Part shown: in pieces, positions 1-5,189 of the stretch
Numbering within the stretch: position 1 is the stretch's first letter
Layout: every line of letters starts with the position of its first letter
Notes under the pieces: generated by a model
Seen by the model: the letters and a program-made list of their open reading frames with translations, nothing else
What the model was told of the DNA's origin: nothing
Databases searched by the model: none
Position numbers and translations under genes: made by a program
NCBI GenBank assembly: GCA_013329855.1
Contig: DUJI01000065.1
Coordinates: forward strand, 1-6,676
DNA from: Thermoplasmata archaeon
GTDB taxonomy: Archaea; Thermoplasmatota; Thermoplasmata; RBG-16-68-12
DNA: 6,676 bases
Direction: 5' to 3'

Positions 1-143
1 CGGCCCGGCGGCTGGGGCGCGGACGGGACGGCGCCCTGTGCCGGGGTGAATGTCAGGCCGGTCTCGGGGCTGTAGGTCTGCTGGTAGGGCGATGGCGGCA
101 ACGGGGACGCGGGCAGCGGCGACGATCCACCGGAAGGCTGCAT
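1..143 (-). CDS. Proline-rich protein, N-terminal fragment (runs off the left edge)
   Basis: Only the first 47 codons are in the window, read from an ATG at 143 towards position 1. The start is supported by a Shine-Dalgarno-like GAGGGAG ending 3 nt before the ATG (minus strand of 147-153). The visible peptide is of low complexity: 13 of 47 residues are proline, with many Ser, Gln, Ala and Gly, and no hydrophobic stretch long enough for a signal peptide or membrane segment. Such a segment usually forms a disordered N-terminal tail before a folded or membrane domain, but that part lies outside the window, so no function can be given. A weak AT-rich box (minus strand of 202-210) could be its promoter, leaving a leader of a few tens of bases that contains a short tandem repeat. 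The gene is divergent from the thiolase. Confident that it is a gene, no confidence in any product. Confidence 0.6.
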   Translation of the reverse strand, partial: MQPSGGSSPLPASPLPPSPYQQTYSPETGLTFTPAQGAVPSAPQPPG

Positions 144-163
144 GATCTCCCTCAGACTCGTGG

Positions 164-179
164 TCTGGGTGTCTGGGTG
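164..179. repeat. Two tandem copies of TCTGGGTG
   Basis: TCTGGGTG occurs twice head to tail (164-171, 172-179), followed by a partial AGTCTG. The first copy also forms an inverted repeat with CAGAC at 153-157 (GTCTG at 163-167). It lies in the presumed leader of the minus-strand proline-rich gene. It could be a protein-binding or RNA element, or chance. Confidence 0.4.
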
Positions 180-346
180 AGTCTGCTTCATCCATGCCTT
201 TCAATGTATCTCCCCAAGTTCGCCTTTTGAGAGATTAGGCTGTCATGGCGAGTCACGGGGTTCGACGCGCGTCGTCCCCCGTCCGAGGCGTGAACGTGGG
301 GGCAGGTGGTGCCGCACCCCCGTCCGTCGTCCGCGCTTCCCGCATA

Positions 347-354
347 GGCTTATC
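347..354 (+). promoter_or_regulatory. Candidate archaeal TATA box of the thiolase gene
   Basis: GGCTTATC is the only AT-rich word in a GC-rich stretch and is centred about 28 nt before the GTG at 379. That is the spacing expected in archaea when transcription starts at or next to the start codon, giving a leaderless mRNA. No Shine-Dalgarno-like tract lies directly before the GTG, which agrees. The same GCTTAT core occurs twice in the divergent promoter region near 6570-6594. Confidence 0.5.
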
Positions 355-378
355 CGCCGCAGGTCCTACTCCGGGCCC

Positions 379-1563
379 GTGACCTCGAAGACTCCGGTCG
401 TCATCGCCGGCGCGGCCCGCACCCCGATCGGCAAGTTCAAGGGCGCCTTCTCTGAGGTGCCCGCTCCCCGGCTCGGCGCATTCGCCGTGAAGGAAGCCCT
501 CCGCCGCGCGGGCGTCGAGCCGAAGGACGTGAGCGAGCTCTTCTTCGGTTGCGTGATCCAGGCGGGCCTTTACCAGAACTGCGCTCGCCAGGTCGTCATC
601 TACTCCGGGATTCCGGAGAGCGTGAGCGGCACGACCCTGAACATGGTCTGCGGCAGCGGGATGCAGGCGGTCGCCCAGGGCATCCGCAAGATCCAGGAGG
701 ACCCCGAGGCCATCGTGGTCGCCGGCGGCACGGAGAACATGACCCGCGCGCCCTACCTCCTGCCGCGTGGCCGCCAGGGGTTCAACCTCGGCCACGCGGA
801 GGTCCTCGACTCCATGATCACGGACGGCCTCTGGGACGTCTACAACGACATGCACATGGCCGTGGGCGGAGAGATCATGGCCGAACGCCTGCACCTGACG
901 CGGGAGATGTGCGACGAGTACGCGCTCCGCTCGCAGACGTTCGCGCTCAAGGCCACGGAGTCCGGACGGTTCGCGAAGGAGATTGCGCCCGTCGAGGTCG
1001 AGGCCAAGGGGAAGAAGCTCGTCGTCGACCGCGACGAGGGCATCCGTCCCGACACGACGCTTGCCGCACTCGCCAAGCTCCCGACCGTGTTCAAGGAGGG
1101 CGGCGTGCTCACGGCGGGCAACTGTTCGCAGATCTCCGACGGCGCAAGCGCGACCGTGCTCATGAGCGAGGCCAAGGCGCGGGAGATCGGCGTGGACCCG
1201 CTCGGCACGATCGGAGACTTCGCCTCCCAGGCCGTGAAACCCGAGGAGGTCATGTTCGCGCCGATCCCCTGCGTGAAGAAGCTCATGAAGCGGACCGGCC
1301 TCACGATCGACGACTTCGGACTCGTGGAGCACAACGAGGCGTTCTCCGTGGCCAGCGTCGGCGTCCGGAGGGAGCTCGACATCCCGTGGGAGGTGTTCAA
1401 CCTCTGCGGCGGCGCAGTCGCCCTCGGTCATCCCATCGGGTGCTCGGGCAACCGAATCGTCGTCACGCTCCTGCACTCCATGAAGGAGAAGGGCGTCCAC
1501 CGCGGGCTCGCCACGCTCTGCATTGGAGGCGGGGACGCCATGGCCATGGTGCTCGAGAGATAG
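379..1563 (+). CDS. Acetyl-CoA C-acetyltransferase (thiolase), 394 aa
   Basis: A complete thiolase of the usual length. The family condenses two acetyl-CoA to acetoacetyl-CoA, or cleaves 3-ketoacyl-CoA in the reverse direction, in the cytoplasm. The catalytic set is intact: nucleophilic Cys91 in NMVCGSG, the HNEAF loop (Asn319), His351 in GHPIG and Cys381 in CIGGG. These sit within a few residues of their places in the well-studied bacterial biosynthetic thiolase. The N-terminal TPVVIAGAARTPIGKFKG is also typical. The GTG start fits the family N-terminus and a TATA-like box about 28 nt upstream. No 3-hydroxyacyl-CoA dehydrogenase, HMG-CoA synthase or DUF35 partner is next to it, so the context does not separate mevalonate supply from fatty-acid or ketone metabolism. 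Assignment to thiolase is near certain; chain-length preference is not readable. Its other strand is open for more than 1.2 kb, an effect of GC-rich codons. Confidence 0.96.
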   Translation: MTSKTPVVIAGAARTPIGKFKGAFSEVPAPRLGAFAVKEALRRAGVEPKDVSELFFGCVIQAGLYQNCARQVVIYSGIPESVSGTTLNMVCGSGMQAVAQGIRKIQEDPEAIVVAGGTENMTRAPYLLPRGRQGFNLGHAEVLDSMITDGLWDVYNDMHMAVGGEIMAERLHLTREMCDEYALRSQTFALKATESGRFAKEIAPVEVEAKGKKLVVDRDEGIRPDTTLAALAKLPTVFKEGGVLTAGNCSQISDGASATVLMSEAKAREIGVDPLGTIGDFASQAVKPEEVMFAPIPCVKKLMKRTGLTIDDFGLVEHNEAFSVASVGVRRELDIPWEVFNLCGGAVALGHPIGCSGNRIVVTLLHSMKEKGVHRGLATLCIGGGDAMAMVLER

Positions 1564-1665
1564 CTCTCTTCCGGACGAGGCGACTCTTCACCAAGAATCA
1601 ACGAGGAAGGACTGGGGGCGGTATCGCCAGGGGTCCACCCATCCCCGTGTCTCCATGTAGACCTG

Positions 1666-1684
1666 CCGGTGATCGCATCACCGG
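1666..1684. terminator. Hairpin between convergent genes, possible bidirectional terminator or 3' end stabiliser
   Basis: CCGGTGAT (1666-1673) and ATCACCGG (1677-1684) form a perfect 8-bp stem closed by a 3-nt loop. It sits 103 nt after the thiolase stop and 11 nt after the stop of the minus-strand small gene. Neither side has a run of T, so it is not a classical intrinsic terminator, and archaeal termination generally needs T-rich tracts rather than hairpins. A role in 3' end processing or stability is equally possible. Confidence 0.4.
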
Positions 1685-1694
1685 AGCCGGAATG

Positions 1695-2003
1695 CTACGG
1701 GATCGGCACCTCGGGCTGACGCACCGGCATCCGGAAGCTGTCCGAGTCAAACTTCGTCATGGGCCGGACGTGGTCTAGAGGGAAGGCCGGAACCTTCGCG
1801 AAGACCTTCCTGACGGCCTCCTCACTCTTGGCGTTCCACTCGCAGAAAATCCGGAGCGCCTTTCCCTCTTCGTTCGTCTCAGCCCACGCCTGCACCCAGT
1901 ACGCGTCCAAGGCCTCGTGCCGGAGCAACTCCTCAACGAGGGGCGTGATTTCCTCGGGAGTCGTTGGCTGCGGAAGCGTGTGGACGGCGATGTACTTCGC
2001 CAG
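1695..2003 (-). CDS. Small DUF4242 / SCO4226-like protein, 102 aa, apparent CTG start
   Basis: The reading frame runs from a TGA at 2016-2018 (complement) to a TAG at 1695-1697. The first ATG/GTG/TTG-type codon is a TTG at 1928, but starting there gives only 77 residues and removes a well-formed first strand and helix (AKYIAVHTL, then PEEITPLVEELLRHEAL). That upstream part is clearly coding-like and is best reached from CTG at 2003, preceded at 6 nt by a GAGGGGGG tract and a GGTGA (minus strand of 2010-2020). The middle (YWVQAW, IFCEW, SEEAVRKV, FPLDHV) resembles DUF4242, the small ferredoxin-like family that includes the nickel-binding SCO4226 of Streptomyces; the family call is from recalled pattern only. 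No metal-site claim is made. A TATA-like box on the minus strand of 2040-2047 fits a short leader. The gene is convergent with the thiolase and divergent from the GTPase module. Confidence 0.75.
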   Translation of the reverse strand: MAKYIAVHTLPQPTTPEEITPLVEELLRHEALDAYWVQAWAETNEEGKALRIFCEWNAKSEEAVRKVFAKVPAFPLDHVRPMTKFDSDSFRMPVRQPEVPIP

Positions 2004-2039
2004 ACTATTCCCCCCTCACCCCCGCAACGACCGTCGAAA

Positions 2040-2047
2040 CCATAATG
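2040..2047 (-). promoter_or_regulatory. Candidate TATA box of the small minus-strand gene
   Basis: On the minus strand this reads CATTATGG, inside the most AT-rich patch of the gene-free region. It is centred about 41 nt before the CTG at 2003, which predicts a leader of about 14 nt holding the G-rich ribosome-binding tract. Placement only; no conserved BRE is claimed. Confidence 0.35.
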
Positions 2048-2190
2048 ATTGGCCGCGCTCGCTCATCGGCTCGCGCCGTTCCGCCGAGCCGTCCTTCCCG
2101 GTGCCCGACGGGCCTTGGCCGGCATCCCGAAGGTCGCGGCCGCCTAGGCGGGGGGATTCTTGCGTGTTGGGCCGCCCCCAGGGCGTGGCG

Positions 2191-2265
2191 GGATGCGTCA
2201 GGGTCCTCAGGCCGCATCCATCCCCCGGCCTGAGCCCTGGGTATCAATCCCGTCTCCCACCCAGG
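2191..2265 (+). promoter_or_regulatory. Chain of overlapping hairpins upstream of the GTPase genes
   Basis: Three inverted repeats follow one another. Stem A pairs GGATGCG (2191-2197) with CGCATCC (2213-2219). Stem B pairs CAGGG (2199-2203) and CTCAGGCC (2206-2213) with GGCCTGAG (2227-2234) and CCCTG (2235-2239): 13 pairs with a 2-nt bulge. Stem C pairs CCTGGGT (2236-2242) with ACCCAGG (2259-2265). A shares a base with B, and B shares four with C, so forming B excludes the full A and C. This is the layout of an attenuator or switching leader if it is transcribed, or of an operator if the promoter is GTATCAAT at 2241. No known riboswitch class was recognised. Confidence 0.4.
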
Positions 2266-2303
2266 AAGGTTCTTCCGACGGGTTTCCTCACGGGGGCGGC
2301 GTC

Positions 2304-3224
2304 ATGTTCCGCGTCGCGGTGGTCGGGGACCACGGCTCCGGCAAGACGACCTTCCTCGGCCTCCTGTACGCCGCCCTCGTAAGCTCCGGCTCCGGCAAGG
2401 GGGACGACCTCCGGTTCCACGTCGCCTACGATTCCCTCGATGAGATCACGGTGCTCTTCCAGAGGCTCATGTCCGGCGGCTTCCCCGACTCCGCGACGAA
2501 GGAGGGACTCCATGAGCTCCGCGTCGAACTCGAAATGGCTCGGTCCGGGCACGGGGTCTTCTCCCGCCTCGGGTCACGAAACCGGGGCACGGGGCAGGCT
2601 GGGACGATTCACTTCTCCCTGCCGGGCAGCCTGGACGAGGCGAGCCCAGGGCTACACCAGGGGAGCACGTTCGGCACGGGGAAGTGGAGGGACGCGCTCG
2701 ACGCGGATGCGCTCGTCATGCTCGCGGACGGCACGAGGCTCGCGGCCAAGGGCACGGACGTCAAGACCGGGCCCATGGCGGCCTACGATGGCCGCCTCGA
2801 GGCGCTGTTCATTGCGATCCAGCGGTGGCGGTCGAGCGGCGGCCGGGAGGTGCTGCACCCCGTCTTCGTCCTCTCCAAGTTCGACTCCGTGAGGCCCGAG
2901 GTCCTGAAGGTCGCGAACGTGGAGGCCAAGCCCCCCGCCGTCGGAAAGGCCGGCCTTCGGGTCGCGTACGCGAAGGCTCTCCTGGACACCAACCTGCCGC
3001 GGACCCTGGCCCTACTCCAGGGACCTCGGGGGAAGAAGCTCCGGTTTGCGCCGCCCGCGTTCGTCTTCAGCCGCGTGACGAGCGAGGCGGAAGGCCCCGA
3101 CCGCGCGGAGAGGATCAAGCTCCGCCGAACGGATGGCGGCGGGTGGGAGCCCGACTATTCGCGTGATGAATATCTCGCGTTTCTGGAGCATCTCGCAAGG
3201 ATCGCCTCGGAGGCGAAGGACTGA
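2304..3224 (+). CDS. P-loop GTPase 1 (DO-GTPase-like) with degenerate G3 motif, 306 aa
   Basis: A cytoplasmic P-loop NTPase, probably a GTPase of the double-GTPase type. The ATG at 2304 places the Walker A GDHGSGKT (residues 8-15) directly after a short first strand, FRVAVV. This is the normal layout, so the longer open frame upstream is ignored. The G4 motif is SKFD (191-194), a variant of [NT]KxD. The FPDSATKE segment (60-67) and strand-helix pattern match the downstream paralogue and, from memory, bacterial DO-GTPase proteins. The expected DxxG/Walker B site reads FSLPGS (104-109) with no Asp where the paralogue has YDVSG; nucleotide binding may persist but hydrolysis may be impaired. The C-terminus carries GGGWEPDYSRDEYLAFLEH, also shared. 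No signal peptide or membrane segment is visible. It is first in a three-gene set, 88 nt before GTPase 2. P-loop NTPase is certain; GTP specificity and family are inferred. Confidence 0.85.
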   Translation: MFRVAVVGDHGSGKTTFLGLLYAALVSSGSGKGDDLRFHVAYDSLDEITVLFQRLMSGGFPDSATKEGLHELRVELEMARSGHGVFSRLGSRNRGTGQAGTIHFSLPGSLDEASPGLHQGSTFGTGKWRDALDADALVMLADGTRLAAKGTDVKTGPMAAYDGRLEALFIAIQRWRSSGGREVLHPVFVLSKFDSVRPEVLKVANVEAKPPAVGKAGLRVAYAKALLDTNLPRTLALLQGPRGKKLRFAPPAFVFSRVTSEAEGPDRAERIKLRRTDGGGWEPDYSRDEYLAFLEHLARIASEAKD

Positions 3225-3280
3225 TTCGCTCCGCGGCCGACAGCCCCCGTCCTTTGCAAGATTGATAATTCCCAAGCAAG

Positions 3281-3288
3281 GGTTAAGT
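3281..3288 (+). promoter_or_regulatory. Candidate internal TATA box for GTPase 2
   Basis: GGTTAAGT, preceded by purine-rich AAGCAA, is centred about 28 nt before the ATG at 3313, the distance expected for a leaderless archaeal transcript. The 88-nt gap between the GTPases is the most AT-rich spot of the module. GCAAG occurs three times around it (3256-3260, 3276-3280, 3291-3295). A GGGGTCA 7 nt before the ATG could also act as a weak ribosome-binding site on a read-through mRNA. Confidence 0.4.
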
Positions 3289-3312
3289 ACGCAAGCGCGG
3301 GGTCAGGCCCTC

Positions 3313-4317
3313 ATGCCCTGCGCTCTGTTGGGGGATCGGGCTTCTGGCAAAACGACCTTCCTCGGCCTTCTGTATTCGGCTCAAGTGAAGTACGGTACGG
3401 GCGTGCACGATGACTTCCGTTTCCACGCGCCCATGGCTTCCCTGAACGTCATGTCCGCGGTCTATGAAGGCATGAAGGACGCGCGCTTCCCGAGTGCCAC
3501 CCTGAAGGAAGAGATCACCGAGCTCAGCTTCATCTTCGGTTACCTGCGGAAGGTCACGGGCAAGCTGCCCTACTACATCCGCCAGCAGAACTGGGTGAAG
3601 CCCTTCTCGACCCTCCGCTTCTCCGCGTACGACGTCTCCGGCGAAGACATCGAGGAGTTCATCGAGACAGGGATCGCGTCGCGACCCCTGATCCAGCAGC
3701 TCCTCAAGAGCGTCGTGATCGTCGTCCTCGTGGACTGCAGCAAGATGACGACGGACATCGACACGCCGCCGTACAAGAAGATGCTGCGGTACGACAGCAC
3801 GGTCGCGAAGCTCATGGTGGCCTTCCAGACGTACAAGAAGCAGGAGTACGACCGGCTCAAGGATTCCGGGGTGAACCCGGACGCGCCGATCATCTACCCT
3901 GCCTTCGTCCTGTCCAAGTTCGACACGCTCCGGGACGACGTCCTCGCGAGGCTGGGCCTGCACCAGGGCTTCCCCGAGGACAAGCGCGCTCGCCGCGAGT
4001 ACGCCGAGGCCCTGCTCCGCGTCTTCGTCCCGCAGACCCTGTCCCAGATCCGGGGCGGGAAGGTCGCGGGCGTGAGCATGGACAAGGCCGAGTACTTCCT
4101 CTCGTGGGTGCGCACGGAGACTCAGGAGGGCATGGAGCCCGTGGGCCAGCCGCGGATCGTCCGCACCGGGTTCCGGCCGGAGGGCGGCGGCGAACCGGAC
4201 TTCTCCTACGACGAGTACGTCCACTTCATCGAGCACTTCCGGAAGATCGCGAACAAGATCCCGGACGACATCCTCGAGGCCGAGAAATTCCAGGCCCAGG
4301 CTCTCATCCGACCCTAG
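3313..4317 (+). CDS. P-loop GTPase 2 (DO-GTPase-like) with intact G1 and G3 motifs, 334 aa
   Basis: Clear paralogue of the preceding GTPase and the likely catalytically competent one. Starting from ATG 3313, Walker A GDRASGKT spans residues 7-14 after the short strand PCALL. The G3/Walker B is DVSG (107-110), followed by acidic EDIEEF. The hydrophobic strand SVVIVVLVDCSKM (133-145) precedes G4 SKFD (201-204). Matching blocks between the pair include KTTFLGLLY, DD.RFH, FP....KE, VFVLSKFD/AFVLSKFD, and the C-terminal GGGEPDFSYDEYVHFIEHF. The protein extends 22 residues past the point where GTPase 1 ends, with a charged helix-like tail (about 313-334). The 3' end lies 11 nt before the GAP1-like gene, so those two are probably co-transcribed. 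Alternatives such as a SIMIBI ATPase are less likely given the G4-like SKFD. A more upstream TTG in frame exists but would add an unconserved tail. Confidence 0.88.
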   Translation: MPCALLGDRASGKTTFLGLLYSAQVKYGTGVHDDFRFHAPMASLNVMSAVYEGMKDARFPSATLKEEITELSFIFGYLRKVTGKLPYYIRQQNWVKPFSTLRFSAYDVSGEDIEEFIETGIASRPLIQQLLKSVVIVVLVDCSKMTTDIDTPPYKKMLRYDSTVAKLMVAFQTYKKQEYDRLKDSGVNPDAPIIYPAFVLSKFDTLRDDVLARLGLHQGFPEDKRARREYAEALLRVFVPQTLSQIRGGKVAGVSMDKAEYFLSWVRTETQEGMEPVGQPRIVRTGFRPEGGGEPDFSYDEYVHFIEHFRKIANKIPDDILEAEKFQAQALIRP

Positions 4318-4328
4318 GGGGCGGTGCC

Positions 4329-5189
4329 GTGGTGCCCTCGGAGCCGGCCACACCCTCGACCACCGAGGACGTCGTCGCGTTCGACCATTGGATCTTCGCG
4401 GTCGTCCCCAACGTCGGGTACACGACGAAGGCCATGTCTCGCAAGTTCGACGCGGGACTGTTCGACCCCTACCTCCGAGGGCACTACACGCCAATCCGCG
4501 CGGCCGCGGCGCAGGACTTCGATGGCGAGGTCGATTTGCGGATGGTCCACCCCGTCCGCACGGGGCGGGAGCTGCTCCTGTCGCGGATCACGCGCGGCAT
4601 CCCGGACGAGGCAGGACGGCCCACGTTCTCGAACCACACGGTCGTCGCGCGCACGGACCTGCTCAAGGCGGGCCGGATCACCCTGGAGACGGTCTATCGT
4701 GTCATGGGCCAGTTCGATGCCGAGGCGCCCGACGCGCAGGGTGCGATGGATCTTCTCCGGATTCCCCTGCGCCCGGAATCCCAGGGCCCCCCTCCCTGGG
4801 GCGACGGGATCCACAAGCACATGACCTTCGCCGCGCTGGAGACCCTCGCGACCCGGTTCATGCGGGACGCCACGAGCCGTACGCTCCTCCTGTGCCGGAA
4901 CACGACGGCGGACGCGCGGAACGCCACGCTCACGTTGCTCGTCGAGCTCCTGGCGTTCAAGTGCAACATCCCGCCGTTCCCGGCGATCAGCGATGCCCCG
5001 CGTTCGTCCGCCCTGAACCACTTCAACCTCGTGATTGCGCAGCGGGGCGTGCGGGCCGATTCCAGCTGGGCCATCCTCGAGAGCGCGTTGACGGAGCACG
5101 TGCTTCCGCGCGTGCCCGATCGCGAGGAGATCTACCGGGCGCTCAGCGCCGCGATCCGTCAGTCGGCGGACGGCGCGCGCGCCGTGTAG
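4329..5189 (+). CDS. GAP1-like GTPase-associated protein, 286 aa
   Basis: Two tandem GTG codons (4329 and 4332) are candidate starts; both follow a G-rich stretch (4317-4326) just after the GTPase 2 stop. The open frame continues upstream inside GTPase 2, but that part is Arg/Gly/His-rich shadow sequence. The protein has an N-terminal part (about 18-130: HWIFAVVPNVGYTTKAMS, then the acidic GIPDEAGRPTFSNHTVVAR) and a C-terminal part (about 162-278) with alternating helices and strands (RTLLLCRNTT, LNHFNLVIAQRG). The order recalls the N-terminal and middle domains of bacterial GAP1 proteins encoded beside double GTPases: an early aromatic-rich strand, a D..GRP..F.H.. block, then a Rossmann-like segment ending before a 'T/N-hF-lVi' strand. 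Its place beside two such GTPases is the stronger argument. It lacks the long C-terminal region of bacterial GAP1. No catalytic motif or membrane segment is visible. Its last 31 bases overlap the convergent gene. Confidence 0.75.
   Translation: MVPSEPATPSTTEDVVAFDHWIFAVVPNVGYTTKAMSRKFDAGLFDPYLRGHYTPIRAAAAQDFDGEVDLRMVHPVRTGRELLLSRITRGIPDEAGRPTFSNHTVVARTDLLKAGRITLETVYRVMGQFDAEAPDAQGAMDLLRIPLRPESQGPPPWGDGIHKHMTFAALETLATRFMRDATSRTLLLCRNTTADARNATLTLLVELLAFKCNIPPFPAISDAPRSSALNHFNLVIAQRGVRADSSWAILESALTEHVLPRVPDREEIYRALSAAIRQSADGARAV

Larger units (their letters stand above)
2004..2303. other. Gene-free region between divergent genes, rich in inverted repeats
   Basis: These 300 bases hold no convincing gene on either strand. 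Besides the box at 2040-2047 and the structured element at 2191-2265, there is an inverted repeat CGGCTCG (2067-2073) / CGAGCCG (2085-2091) and a perfect 12-bp palindrome CCGCCTAGGCGG (2140-2151). A weak AT-rich GTATCAAT at 2241-2248 is the only promoter-like word upstream of the first GTPase and lies about 59 nt before its ATG. A G-rich tract GGGGGCGG (2292-2299) stands 4 nt before that ATG and may serve as ribosome-binding site. In such GC-rich DNA single 7-bp inverted repeats are expected by chance. Confidence 0.5.

Noticed and set aside
244..382. 44-codon plus-strand frame ending over the thiolase start
   Set aside because: The peptide is Ala/Gly/Pro/Arg-rich without pattern, and it spans the likely thiolase promoter.
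253..1500. Long minus-strand open frame opposite the thiolase (415 codons)
   Set aside because: The thiolase on the plus strand has every catalytic motif. The minus-strand product is His/Arg/Leu/Asp-rich, typical of the shadow of a GC-rich gene.
2236..2265. tRNA T-arm-like stem with a 7-nt loop TATCAAT and a nearby CCA
   Set aside because: The loop lacks the TTC of a T-loop, and no matching acceptor, D or anticodon arm lies upstream.
2160..2303. N-terminal extension of GTPase 1 by 48 codons
   Set aside because: The extra peptide is Pro/Gly-rich, has no counterpart in the paralogue and is read through the hairpin region. The ATG at 2304 gives the normal P-loop layout.
3133..3312. N-terminal extension of GTPase 2 by 60 codons overlapping GTPase 1
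   Set aside because: It would overlap the conserved C-terminus of GTPase 1 in another frame, and the ATG at 3313 aligns with the start of GTPase 1.
4104..4328. N-terminal extension of the GAP1-like protein into GTPase 2
   Set aside because: The extension is a His/Arg/Gly-rich shadow of the conserved GTPase 2 C-terminus. GTG codons right after the GTPase 2 stop are better starts.
3283..4494. Minus-strand open frame of 403 codons over GTPase 2
   Set aside because: Its product is Leu/Val/Asp/Arg/His-rich with no motif, whereas the plus strand has clear GTPase motifs conserved in a paralogue.
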